From assembly GCF_019634845.1 (NCBI RefSeq), contig NZ_JAHCAQ010000022.1, forward strand, positions 1 to 38,793: a DNA stretch of 38,793 bases, written 5' to 3'. The stretch comes from Dokdonella sp. (GTDB taxonomy: Bacteria > Pseudomonadota > Gammaproteobacteria > Xanthomonadales > Rhodanobacteraceae). Of this stretch, positions 17,585 to 25,499 are shown piece after piece; positions within the stretch are counted from its first letter, which is position 1; each line of letters opens with the position of its first letter. The translations under genes and the position numbers were made by a program. The notes under the pieces are model-generated. The model did not search any database. It worked only from the letters and a program-made list of their open reading frames with translations, and was not told where the DNA came from.

Positions 17585-18218
17585 TAACGTTTAGCCGGAT
17601 CGGTGATTCAATACTGGTATTAACGTCACCGTACTGATCGGCACAACTGTTCCCACCGCAGCAAGGTGTTGAACCAAAATAGCCCCTTGCATCTTCTCAA
17701 CTCAGCGAGTCCAGTACTGGCCAAGGTTCGCGTTAGCAAAATCACCCACTTGCGTCGTCGATCCGCGTGCGATCCACCCCTTGGTCACGCTATCAGGCTG
17801 TCTCTCTCAACAGCCTGATAGTGGTCATTTTCACCGAGGCGCGCACGTGTCCTCGGCCGCTGGTCGTCACGCGAATCGCTTGCTAGACGATCCACTTTGC
17901 ATGGCAGGAGAACCATGACTACGTGACTGCGGCGTGTCAACCGAGAACGCACAAAAATGTGACCAAGTCAGCAAAATCAGCGCGCTTCTTGATGCCCCGC
18001 ATTCTCCGAATGCGCCCCGCGGCGGACAACCGCGCGGCCGATGTCCGCGCGCAAAGCCGACGCCGGGGATCGTCAGCATCATGCCGCGCCACGGATCGGC
18101 GCGTGGAGCGCGACGCTGCGTCAACGTTGCTTGATTCTTCAAATCCGATTCGAACGCGGATCAAACGACCTTGGCCGGATGCTGTCGCGGGATGCCACTG
18201 TCGCCTACACTTGCGCGC
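17585..18218. other. Non-coding stretch upstream of the radical SAM operon
   Basis: No gene can be supported in these 634 bases. Short open frames exist on both strands (for example 17867-18142 minus and 17923-18222 plus), but they lack ribosome sites and have unremarkable composition. The left half is clearly lower in GC than the chromosome; the right half (from about 18000) returns to high GC, which places the right edge of the foreign-looking segment near there. The main structure is the perfect inverted repeat at 17790-17821. The promoter of the radical SAM operon should lie in 17500-17800, but I see no convincing -35/-10 pair. Confidence 0.6.
17790..17821. repeat. Perfect 12-bp inverted repeat (stem-loop or operator)
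   Basis: CTATCAGGCTGT (17790-17801) and ACAGCCTGATAG (17810-17821) are exact inverse complements separated by CTCTCTCA. There is no T-run directly after either arm on its own strand, so it is not a typical intrinsic terminator. It stands about 300 bp before the radical SAM start, where an operator or a structured leader would sit. Confidence 0.6.
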
Positions 18219-18917
18219 ATGAGCGCCTACGCCTTCCCTCCACCACCGCACCCGAGCCTCGCGATCGCCGGCAGCGACGCGCGCCTGGCCGTGCACCGCA
18301 TCTACTGCATCGGCCGCAACTACGCCGAGCATGCGCGCGAGATGGGCGCGCCGGTCGAGCGTGGCCAGCCGCTGTTCTTCATGAAGCCCGCCGATGCGCT
18401 CGTCGCCGATGAGGGCCACGGCATCGAGGTGCCGTATCCGCCCGCGACGCAGGAGCTTCACCACGAGGTCGAGATGATCGTCGCGCTCGCCCGCGGTGGG
18501 CGCGACATTGCGCGCGAGCACGCACTCGACTGCGTGCATGGTTACGGGGTCGGCCTCGATCTCACGCGCCGCGACCTGCAGGCGATCGCCAAGACCAAGG
18601 GCCAGCCCTGGGACGCAGCCAAGGGTTTCGATGCCTCGGCGCCGGCTTCGGTGTTGGTGCCGGTGGCGCGCTGCGGCCATCCGCAGGCCGCCGCGCTCAC
18701 GCTCGCGATCAACGGCGAGCAGCGCCAGCATGGCGACATCGCCGACATGCTGTTCGACGTCGCCGCGATCATCCACGAGCTGTCGCTGCTGTGGACGCTG
18801 GCGCCGGGCGATCTCATCTACACCGGCACCCCGGCCGGAGTCGGCCCGCTCGTCCGCGGCGATCGACTCGAGGCGAGCCTCACCGGCATCGCCGGCCTGC
18901 ACGCACACATCACCTGA
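18219..18917 (+). CDS. Fumarylacetoacetate hydrolase (FAH) family protein
   Basis: A 232-residue enzyme of the FAH superfamily, which hydrolyses or decarboxylates 2-oxo acid type compounds using a bound divalent metal. IYCIGRNYAEHAREMG near the N-terminus, the metal-binding HHEVEMIVAL, GYGVGLDLTRRDLQ, and GDLIYTGTPAGVGPL near the C-terminus are the family landmarks. The length fits the short bacterial members (YcgM/acylpyruvase-like). Start chosen at the ATG at 18219; the upstream in-frame extension is non-homologous. The substrate is not fixed by sequence; acylpyruvate hydrolase or oxaloacetate decarboxylase activity are typical for close relatives. Confidence 0.88.
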   Translation: MSAYAFPPPPHPSLAIAGSDARLAVHRIYCIGRNYAEHAREMGAPVERGQPLFFMKPADALVADEGHGIEVPYPPATQELHHEVEMIVALARGGRDIAREHALDCVHGYGVGLDLTRRDLQAIAKTKGQPWDAAKGFDASAPASVLVPVARCGHPQAAALTLAINGEQRQHGDIADMLFDVAAIIHELSLLWTLAPGDLIYTGTPAGVGPLVRGDRLEASLTGIAGLHAHIT

Positions 18918-19019
18918 ACGGCGGTGGCAAACAATGGTGTCGCGTGCTGACGGCATGGCGCGCGCCGGCGCACAATCAGCCGCCGTGTTGACCTGCCATA
19001 CCCTGAACGGAGATCACCG

Positions 19020-19415
19020 ATGAGCCTGTTTACCGAATTCAAGGAATTCGCCGCGCGCGGCAATGCCATCGACCTCGCCGTCGGCGTAGTGATCGGCGCC
19101 GCCTTCGGCAAGATCGTCACCTCACTGGTCGACCAGATCATCATGCCGCCGATCGGTCTGCTGATCGGCGGCGTGGATTTCTCGGCCTACAAGTGGATCC
19201 TCAAGGAAGCGGTCGACGGCAAGGGCGAGGTCGCGATCCAGTTTGGCGCCTTCCTCAACACGATCATCCAGTTCACGATCATCGCCTTCGCGATCTTCAT
19301 CGTGGTCAAACTCATGAACACGGCGCTGCGCAAGAAGGCGGCCGAACCGGCCGCACCGCCACCCGAAGTTGCCCTGCTCAGCGAGATCCGCGACCTGCTC
19401 AAGCAGGGCAAGTAG
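19020..19415 (+). CDS. mscL: Large-conductance mechanosensitive channel MscL
   Basis: A 131-residue inner-membrane channel that opens under high membrane tension to release solutes on osmotic downshock. It begins [27 protein letters not shown] (amphipathic helix plus first membrane helix with its glycine-rich face). A periplasmic loop follows (about 50-70), then the second helix ([21 protein letters not shown]). The C-terminal helical bundle ends with [24 protein letters not shown] precedes the ATG as the ribosome site. It starts 102 bp after the FAH-family gene and seems to be independently transcribed. Confidence 0.97.
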   Translation: MSLFTEFKEFAARGNAIDLAVGVVIGAAFGKIVTSLVDQIIMPPIGLLIGGVDFSAYKWILKEAVDGKGEVAIQFGAFLNTIIQFTIIAFAIFIVVKLMNTALRKKAAEPAAPPPEVALLSEIRDLLKQGK

Positions 19416-19523
19416 CCGTCTGGACGGCCTGTGCGGCCAATGGCTGCACAGGCATGACCTTTGGCCCAAAGCGGGCCGGCCCGCTGCGCGCATAATCGGC
19501 GTTCCGCCACGAGGGACTCCGCC

Positions 19524-20954
19524 ATGCGCCGCTTGCTGCCGCTCGCCCTGCTTCTGCTCGCTCCGCCGCTCGCACTTGCCGCCGGCAAGGACACGGTGAT
19601 CCCCGACGCGGCGCTCGCGACCGCCACGCAGTTGCGCGAGGCCGGGCTCAAGGACGAGGTCGCGCTCGCCTTCACGCGCGACCTGACCACGCAGGTCGGA
19701 CCACGTCTGGCCGGCAGCGAGGCCGATCTCAAGGCCCGCGAATGGACCGTGGCACGCTTCAAGGCACTTGGCTTCGACAAGGTCTGGACCGAGCCGGTGA
19801 CGTTTCCAAAGTGGCAGCGCCGCAGCGAACGGGCCGCAATCCTCGCGCCCTACCCGCAGCCGCTGGCGGCCACCGCGCTCGGCTATTCGCCGGCCACGCC
19901 GGCCGGTGGCCTCAGCGCCGAGGTGGTCGGCTTCGATACGCTCGAGGCGCTCAAGAACGCCGACCCGGCCAGTGTGCGCGGCAGGATCGTCTATGTCGGC
20001 GCGCGCATGCACGCCAAGCGCAGCGGCGAGGATTACGGCATCGGCTCGAGCGTGCGCACGTTTGGCCCGGCGCTCGCATCGGGCAAGGGTGCCGTCGCAT
20101 TCCTGCTGCGCAGCGCCGGCACCGACCAGGACCGCCTGCCGCACACCGGCGTGACCCATTTCGGCGACGACGTCACCCCGATCCCGGCGGCAGCGCTGGC
20201 GGCCCCCGACGCCGACCAGGTCGAGCGCATCCTTGCCGGCGGCAAGCCGCTCAAGGTCGAACTGCAACTGGATTGCGGCTTCGATGGCCAGTACACGGGC
20301 GCCAACGTCATCGGCGAATTCACCGGCAGCAAGCGGCCCGACGAGTACTACCTCATGGGTGGGCACCTGGATTCGTGGGACCTGGGCACCGGCGCCATCG
20401 ACGACGCCGCCGGCGTGGCCATCGCCACCGCAGCCGCCAGGCTCATCGCCGACCTGCCGCTGCGCCCGGCACGCAGCATCCGCGTGGTCGCCTTCGCCAA
20501 CGAGGAGTCGGGTCTGTACGGCGCCAAGGCCTACGCCGAAGCACATCGCAAGGAGATCGCCAAGATCGTGCTCGGCAGCGAATCGGACCTCGGCGCCGAC
20601 CGCATCTACCTCGCCACCGCGAGCGTCAAGCCCGAGGCGCGCGCGGCGATCGCGCAGATCGCCAAAACGCTCGAACCGCTCGGCGTCGCCTACGACGCCA
20701 GCCAGCCCGGCAGCGGCGGCTCGGACCTGTCGGCGATCCACAAGGTCGGCATGGCCGGTCTGTCGCTGCACCAGGACGCCACCCGCTATTTCGACCTGCA
20801 TCACACGGCCAACGACACCTTCGACAAGATCGACCCCGCCAACCTGCGCCAGAACGTCGCCGTGTATGCAGTGGTGGCCTACCTCGCCGCGCAGGCCCAG
20901 GGTGACTTCGGCTCGCGACCGGGCGCTTTCGCCAACGACAAGCCGCGGGACTGA
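19524..20954 (+). CDS. Exported M28-family metallopeptidase
   Basis: A 476-residue zinc peptidase with a signal peptide (MRRLLPLALLLLAPPLALAA, cleavage near residue 20). A protease-associated (PA) domain is likely at about 120-255. The M28 catalytic domain shows H281-x-D283 (GGHLDSWD), D293 in GAIDDAAG, E327-E328 in ANEESGLYGA, and H426/H427 in DLHHTANDTFD near the C-terminus. Members with this layout are aminopeptidases or carboxypeptidases Q-like acting in the periplasm or outside the cell. A 7-bp inverted repeat (20945-20963) spans the stop codon. The gene converges on the TrmH-family gene across 1.3 kb of repeats. Confidence 0.92.
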   Translation: MRRLLPLALLLLAPPLALAAGKDTVIPDAALATATQLREAGLKDEVALAFTRDLTTQVGPRLAGSEADLKAREWTVARFKALGFDKVWTEPVTFPKWQRRSERAAILAPYPQPLAATALGYSPATPAGGLSAEVVGFDTLEALKNADPASVRGRIVYVGARMHAKRSGEDYGIGSSVRTFGPALASGKGAVAFLLRSAGTDQDRLPHTGVTHFGDDVTPIPAAALAAPDADQVERILAGGKPLKVELQLDCGFDGQYTGANVIGEFTGSKRPDEYYLMGGHLDSWDLGTGAIDDAAGVAIATAAARLIADLPLRPARSIRVVAFANEESGLYGAKAYAEAHRKEIAKIVLGSESDLGADRIYLATASVKPEARAAIAQIAKTLEPLGVAYDASQPGSGGSDLSAIHKVGMAGLSLHQDATRYFDLHHTANDTFDKIDPANLRQNVAVYAVVAYLAAQAQGDFGSRPGAFANDKPRD

Positions 20955-20994
20955 GCGTCCCGCCGCTCACCGCTGGCGCACGGGTCCTGGGGGT

Positions 20995-21055
20995 TTCGCT
21001 GATCGTCGGCTTCGTTGCGGAAGCCGACTCACGTTTGTGGTGGGTTCGATTCGTG
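20995..21055 (+). repeat. Degenerate copy of the repeat head
   Basis: The segment around TTGCGGAAGCCGACTCACG followed by GTGGTGGGTTCG matches the start of the large repeats downstream (TTGCGAAAACCGACTCACG, then TGGTGGGTTCG) with several substitutions. It is therefore an older or diverged copy of the same element, in direct orientation. Confidence 0.6.
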
Positions 21056-21072
21056 CCGCTCAGGCGGTTTGT

Positions 21073-21166
21073 GCCGGTTGGCTTGGGCGCTGATTCGATC
21101 GTTGGCTTCTTTGCGAAAACCGACTCACGTCCCTGGTGGGTTCGTCCCGCATCCCTGCGGGCCGGT
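21073..21166 (+). repeat. Left arm of a 94-bp inverted repeat bounding the array
   Basis: This segment (starting GCCGGTTGGCTTGGGCGC, ending GCGGGCCGGT) is the inverse complement of 22140-22233 with a single mismatch over 94 bp. The match stops at both ends exactly where the flanking sequence becomes unrelated. It contains the head of the first direct repeat (from 21115). Confidence 0.9.
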
Positions 21167-21460
21167 GTCTTTCTCTTGCTTGCCCAAGAGAAAGTCACCA
21201 AAGAGAAGGGCAGCCCTCACGGCGTCGCCTTGCGCACCTCCTGTGCGCAAGGTCCACTCCCGGCGGCCGGTTGCGCCGACAGCACCTCCGTGTGCTGACG
21301 GCGCAATGAGCGCGATCCCTCGCGCTCCCCCTGCGGGCCGCTTCGGCCGCCGTCCGTCGCCGCCGACGGGCCCGGGGAAAAGCAGCGCGCTCCTGCGCGC
21401 CCAAGTCCGCGCTGTGACGTCGCCCAGACCGTGGCCCGCGAATCCCGGCTGCGTCTTCGC
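21115..21460 (+). repeat. Direct repeat unit 1 (346 bp)
   Basis: Begins GAAAACCGACTCACGTCC and runs to the start of the next copy at 21461. It holds several stem-loops: CTTTCTCTTG/CAAGAGAAAG (21169-21194), an inverted repeat around the CTTGCGCAC/GTGCGCAAG element, and a short CAGCAC/GTGCTG pair. Unit 2 is nearly identical, differing at scattered single bases. Translation of any frame gives only low-complexity Arg/Pro-rich products, so it does not look coding. Confidence 0.9.
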
Positions 21461-21808
21461 GAAAACCGACTCACGTCCCTGGTGGGTTCGTCCCGCATCC
21501 CTGCGGGCCGGTGTCTTTCTCTTGCTTGCCCAAGAGAAAGTCACCAAAGAGAAGGGCAGCCCTCGCGGCGCCGCCTTGCGCACCTCCTGTGCGCAAGGTC
21601 CACCCCCGGCGGCCGGTTGCGCCGACAGCACCTCCCTGTGCTGACGGCGCAATGAGCGCGATCCCTCGCGCTCCCCCTGCGGGCCGCTTCGGCCGCCGTC
21701 CGTCGCCGCCGACGGGCCCGGGGGGAAAAGCAGCGCGCTCCTGCGCGCCCAAGCCCGCGCTGTGACGTCGCCCAGACCGCGCTCCGCGAATCCCGGCTGC
21801 GTCTTCGC
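21461..21808 (+). repeat. Direct repeat unit 2 (348 bp)
   Basis: A second, nearly identical copy of the unit starting at 21115. It is 2 bp longer because the G-run before AAAAGCAGC has six rather than four G residues. The same set of hairpins is present, shifted by 346 bp (for example 21515-21540). Confidence 0.9.
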
Positions 21809-21893
21809 GAAAACCGACTCACGTCCGTGGTGGGTTCGTCCCGCATCCCTGCGGGCCGGGGGAAAAGCAGCGCGCTCCTGCGCGCCCAAGCCC
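21809..21893 (+). repeat. Direct repeat unit 3, internally deleted (85 bp)
   Basis: Carries the head of the unit (to GCGGGCCGG) joined directly to its tail (GGGAAAAGCAGC to CAAGCCC), so about 260 internal bases are missing. Its head has the CCGTGG variant found also in the inverted arm at 22140-22233, whereas units 1 and 2 have CCCTGG. Confidence 0.85.
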
Positions 21894-22106
21894 ACACCGT
21901 GAGTACACCCACTGTCCTTGCATGCTGGCCATATTCCCCTTTGGCCACGGCGCGGGGGCGAAGGGCAGGCCCGCAGGGGCGGCGCGAGGGATCGCGCCGC
22001 GTTTGCCGTCAGTGCACGGATGCACTGTCGGCAAACCCCCGTAGCGCCCGCGCGCAGTCGCGCGCCGCCGGCGCGCGACCGTGGCCGGTGGGGTGCCCTT
22101 TCTTTT

Positions 22107-22142
22107 GGTTCCTTTTCTTTGGGCATGCAAAGAAAAGGAACC
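22107..22142. repeat. Perfect 15-bp stem-loop beside the right repeat arm
   Basis: GGTTCCTTTTCTTTG (22107-22121) and CAAAGAAAAGGAACC (22128-22142) pair perfectly around GGCATG. It occupies the place that the CTTTCTCTTG hairpin has in the direct units, so it is probably the diverged equivalent in the inverted copy. Between convergent genes it could also act as a bidirectional terminator. Confidence 0.75.
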
Positions 22143-22233
22143 GGCCCGCAGGGATGCGGGACGAACCCACCACGGACGTGAGTCGGTTTTCGCAAAGAAG
22201 CCAACGATCGAATCAGCGCCCAAGCCAACCGGC
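22140..22233 (-). repeat. Right arm of the 94-bp inverted repeat
   Basis: Inverse complement of 21073-21166 with one mismatch. The two arms face each other across about 970 bp that hold the direct units and a further GC-rich stretch (21894-22106) in which I see no gene. The TrmH-family gene ends 45 bp to the right. Confidence 0.9.
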
Positions 22234-22277
22234 GCATGCCGCCACCAACGCAGCGGCAGCGAACACCCCTCACCCAC

Positions 22278-23126
22278 TCAGCCCAAGGCAACGTGCGTGC
22301 GCCAGTATTCGCCGAGCACGACAGCGACACTCGCCGCGACGTTGAGGCTCTCGACCGTGCCGCTGCCGGGAATCGTCAGGCGCAGGTCGGCGGCGTCGAT
22401 GAGCGCTTGGCTCATGCCTTCGCCTTCGGCGCCGAACACCAGCACCAGGCGCGCCGGCAGCGGCGTGGCGTACAGTGCTGCGCCGTCACGCGGCACGGTT
22501 GCCGCGATCGCATAGCCCTGCGCGCGCAACGCAGCGAGCGCAGGCGCGGCGGCATCGGCGTGCGCCAGTGGCACGATCTCGGCCGCGCCTTCGGCGACGC
22601 GCGCGGCGGCACCCGAGACTTCGATGGCGGGTGGCGTGACCACACCGCAGACGCCAAAGTGCGCGGCACTGCGCAGCAGCGCGCCGAGATTGTGCGGATT
22701 GCCGACGCCATCGAGCCACAGCAGCAGGGCCGGCGCAGGGTTGGGCGGCGTGGCGGCGAGCAGGTCGCTCAGCGTCAGCGGCGCGCTGCGCACGAGGTCG
22801 AAGCACACGCCCTCGTGGTGGCGCGAGGCCGTGAGCCGGTCGAGATCGGCCGCCTCGACCACGCGGTAGCCAAGCCGGTGGCTCACGCACCAGGCCAGTA
22901 CCTGCTGCAGCGCCGGAATGCGCGCTTGCACGAGGTAGACCTTGCGCAAGGCCGTCGGCCGGTGCGCGAACGCCGCCAGGCAGGCGTTGAGGCCATACAG
23001 GCGTGTTTCGGCATTGCGCTCGCCGGCGCGCGGCATTGGCTCGCCCTCGGGCACGCGCGGGCGCGCGCCCGAGGGCCGTTGTTGCCACGGCGAAGCGGCG
23101 GCCGGGGTGGGTCGATCACGTTTCAT
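22278..23126 (-). CDS. SpoU/TrmH-family RNA 2'-O-methyltransferase
   Basis: A 282-residue SPOUT methyltransferase. After a basic, proline-rich N-terminus comes a substrate-binding domain (LYGLNACLAAFAHRP). The SPOUT knot follows with motif 1 LDGVGNPHNLGALLRSAAHFG, motif 2 LVFGAEGEGMS and motif 3 IPGSGTVESLNVAASVAVV, which carry the catalytic Asn/Arg and the SAM-binding trefoil knot. It resembles RlmB and YfiF; the extended N-terminus favours the YfiF-like group, whose target is not firmly known. Its ATG (23126) lies inside the end of the acetyltransferase gene (11-nt overlap), so expression is coupled. Confidence 0.9.
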   Translation of the reverse strand: MKRDRPTPAAASPWQQRPSGARPRVPEGEPMPRAGERNAETRLYGLNACLAAFAHRPTALRKVYLVQARIPALQQVLAWCVSHRLGYRVVEAADLDRLTASRHHEGVCFDLVRSAPLTLSDLLAATPPNPAPALLLWLDGVGNPHNLGALLRSAAHFGVCGVVTPPAIEVSGAAARVAEGAAEIVPLAHADAAAPALAALRAQGYAIAATVPRDGAALYATPLPARLVLVFGAEGEGMSQALIDAADLRLTIPGSGTVESLNVAASVAVVLGEYWRTHVALG

Positions 23127-23682
23127 GCAGGTCAGCCAATTCGCGCCGCGTGCGCGCATACAGGTGAATGTCGAGCAGCCGACCATGCTTGACGACGGCT
23201 GACTTGGCCACGCCCTCATGCTCGAAGCCGCAATGCTCGAGCACGCGCATCGAGGCCGGGTTGCCTTCGTACACGCTGGCCTGCACGCGATGCAGCGCGA
23301 ACGCATCCATCGCCCGCGGCACGAAGGCGCCGAGCACTTCGCGCATGAGGCCGCGGTTCCACAACCGCTGTGCGAGCCAGTAGCCGAGTTCGGCACTGTG
23401 GCGGTGCACGTCGCGGCCCAGATGCAGGCTCACGCCGCCAACCGCATCGCCAGCAACCTCGAGCGCCCAGGCGCGGTCGCGCGGGTCGGCGTTGCGCGCG
23501 GCATGCTCGAGCCAGCCGCGGCCATCCTCGCCGGTGTACGGATAGGGGAAACGGTCGCGCAAGCCGCGCGACACGCTCTCGTCGTTGGCGCTGGCGACGA
23601 GGCTGGCGAGGTCATCGAGTCGCCACGCACGCAGGCGCGCGCGTCCGCAGTCGAGTTCCGGCAGTGGCCAGCGCGTGCTCAT
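23116..23682 (-). CDS. GNAT-family N-acetyltransferase, RimJ/RimL-like
   Basis: A 188-residue acetyl-CoA-dependent acetyltransferase. LRAWRLDDLASLVASANDE at the N-terminus, ELGYWLAQRLWNRGLMREV (the acetyl-CoA pyrophosphate loop region, here with RGLM) and VQASVYEGNPASMRVLEHCGF are the standard RimJ/RimL landmarks. Such enzymes acetylate protein N-termini or small amines. It overlaps the methyltransferase gene downstream by 11 nt, hinting at a joint role in translation-related modification, though this is inference. Confidence 0.9.
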   Translation of the reverse strand: MSTRWPLPELDCGRARLRAWRLDDLASLVASANDESVSRGLRDRFPYPYTGEDGRGWLEHAARNADPRDRAWALEVAGDAVGGVSLHLGRDVHRHSAELGYWLAQRLWNRGLMREVLGAFVPRAMDAFALHRVQASVYEGNPASMRVLEHCGFEHEGVAKSAVVKHGRLLDIHLYARTRRELADLHET

Positions 23683-23718
23683 GCGCGGATGCTACACGAG
23701 CCGGACCCGTCGTCGACG

Positions 23719-25248
23719 TCACTCCGCGACCGCGGCGGCCGCGGCCATGTGCCGCGGCGGACGCAGCAGCGCCAACAGCGGGATCGCGGCCAACGTCAGC
23801 AGCATCATGAGGTGGAAGTCGTTGAGGAAGGCGATGCCGCCGGCCTGGCGCGTGACTTCGGCGTTGAGGGCGGCCAGGCCGGAATGACCGCCCGTCTGCA
23901 GCGCATCGCGCAGCAGGCCGGCATTGCTGCCGAACGGCGTGAGCCGCGCCGCGATCTCGGCGTGGTTGACCTGCGTATTGCGCGACAACAGCGCCATCAC
24001 GATCGAGATGCCGACGCTGGAGCCGATGTTGCGGGTCAAGCTGTAGATGCCGGCCGCCTCGGTGCGTACCGCCATTGGCAAGGTCGAGTAGGCCACGGTC
24101 GAGATCGGCACGAACACGAGACCGATGCCGATGCCCTGCAGGATGCCGGTCTCGATGATGAGCGACTGCGGCACGTCGAGGTTGAAGCCGGTCATCTGCC
24201 ACAACGACAGCGCGGTCAGCAGCATGCCGACCGCGGCGACGAGGCGCGCGTCGGCGCCGCGCGCGAGCAGTCGGCCGACCACCAGCATCGCCAGCAACGT
24301 GCCGACGCCGCGTGGCGCCAGCAACACGCCGGTGGCGATGACCGGATAGCCCATCAGGTTCTGCATGTACGGCGGCAACAGCGCCATCGTCGCGAACAGC
24401 ACGATGCCGACCACGAAGATGAGGATGTTGCTGGCGAGGAAGTTGCGGTCGGCGAACAGACCCAGATCGACGAACGGCGTGCGGCTGAACTTCCAGTGCA
24501 CCGCGTACAGGTAGAAGCCCAGGCAGGCCAGCGCGAGTTCGATGCGGATCTCGCTCGAGTTCCACCAGTCGAGCAGCTCGCCGCGGTCGAGGAACAGTTG
24601 CAGCGCGCCGACGCCGACGGCGAGGAAGGCAAAGCCACGCCAGTCGAAGCGCGTGCGACGGGTGTCGTCGCTGGGCAGGCTGGCCGCCACGCCGAGCAGG
24701 GCGAGGATGCCGACCGGCACGTTGATGAAAAACACCCAGTGCCAGCTCCAGGTCTCGGTCAACCAGCCACCGAGCGGTGGACCGAGAATCGGCCCGACCA
24801 TGACACCCATGCCCCACAGCGCCATCGCCGAGCCGTGCTTCTCGCGCGGATAGACGTCGAGCAGGGTCGATTGCGACAGCGGCACCAGCGAGGCGCCAAA
24901 CAGCCCTTGCAGCAGGCGAAACGCGACCATCGCGCCGATGCCGGTGGCGAGTCCGCACAGTACCGAGGCGATGGTGAAGCCGGCGATCGCGATCAGCAGC
25001 AGGCGGCGCCGGCCCATGATCGAGGCCAGCCAGCCGGTGGCGGGTGTGGCGATCGCGGCGGCGACGATGTAGGAGGTGAGCACCCAGGCGATCTGGTCCT
25101 GGGTCGCGGCGAGGCTGCCCTGCATGTTCGGCAGGGCGACGTTGGCGATCGTGGTGTCGAGCGCCTGCATGAGCGTGGTCAGCATCACCGACACGACCAG
25201 CAGGCCGCGATTGGCGACCTCGCGATGGCTGACAGGCGCGGCGCTCAT
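23719..25248 (-). CDS. emrB: DHA2-family multidrug MFS transporter EmrB
   Basis: A 509-residue, 14-helix proton-driven exporter. LMQALDTTIANVALPNMQ in helix 1 is motif D1, GWLASIMGRRRLLL is motif A, and GPILGPPLGGWLTETWSWHWVFFIN is the motif C region of the drug-exporter family. With the EmrA-like adaptor upstream and an outer-membrane channel it would form a tripartite pump for hydrophobic drugs or uncouplers. It is the last gene of the marR-emrA operon and starts 12 bp after the stop of the small ORF. Confidence 0.95.
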   Translation of the reverse strand: MSAAPVSHREVANRGLLVVSVMLTTLMQALDTTIANVALPNMQGSLAATQDQIAWVLTSYIVAAAIATPATGWLASIMGRRRLLLIAIAGFTIASVLCGLATGIGAMVAFRLLQGLFGASLVPLSQSTLLDVYPREKHGSAMALWGMGVMVGPILGPPLGGWLTETWSWHWVFFINVPVGILALLGVAASLPSDDTRRTRFDWRGFAFLAVGVGALQLFLDRGELLDWWNSSEIRIELALACLGFYLYAVHWKFSRTPFVDLGLFADRNFLASNILIFVVGIVLFATMALLPPYMQNLMGYPVIATGVLLAPRGVGTLLAMLVVGRLLARGADARLVAAVGMLLTALSLWQMTGFNLDVPQSLIIETGILQGIGIGLVFVPISTVAYSTLPMAVRTEAAGIYSLTRNIGSSVGISIVMALLSRNTQVNHAEIAARLTPFGSNAGLLRDALQTGGHSGLAALNAEVTRQAGGIAFLNDFHLMMLLTLAAIPLLALLRPPRHMAAAAAVAE

Positions 25249-25260
25249 CGGGGGTGACGC

Positions 25261-25455
25261 TTACAGCGTGGCGCCGTAACTCGTGTAGGCGTTGCGCGAC
25301 AGGCGCTGCGCGATCTCGGTGTAGACCGGCATCAGGGTGCCGATGTCCTCGGCGTTGTCGAACAGCGGCCGTTGCGCCTTGCGCGACGCGCTGGCGGCAT
25401 CGGTGTCACGCGCGGCGGCCGGAACTGCCGTTAACGCGGTGAAGATGGCGAACAT
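25261..25455 (-). CDS. Small putatively exported protein between emrA and emrB
   Basis: Encodes 64 residues. A GGAG ribosome site lies 6 nt before the ATG. The first about 15 residues are hydrophobic and end in Ala-rich VPAAARD, suggesting a signal peptide, followed by a charged segment with QRPLFDNAEDIGTLMPVYTEIAQRLSRN. It fills the gap between emrA (stop 44 bp upstream) and emrB (12 bp downstream), which supports translation. I do not recognise it. It could be a small accessory of the pump or a degenerate remnant. Confidence 0.6.
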   Translation of the reverse strand: MFAIFTALTAVPAAARDTDAASASRKAQRPLFDNAEDIGTLMPVYTEIAQRLSRNAYTSYGATL

Positions 25456-25499
25456 GGAAGGCTCCAACAGTGGAATGGCGGAAACGTGCGCAGCGCCGT

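Noticed and set aside
20955-22277. CRISPR array as an explanation of the repeats
   Set aside because: Units are about 346 bp with no short repeat/unique spacer alternation and no cas genes in the window.
21125-22330. Several 200-400 residue frames inside the repeat array
   Set aside because: They repeat with the DNA units, are low-complexity in every frame and have no ribosome sites, so they reflect the repeat rather than genes.
23218-25257. 679-residue open frame antisense to emrB and the GNAT gene
   Set aside because: Gln/Arg/His-rich shadow with no domain; the minus-strand genes carry unmistakable family motifs.
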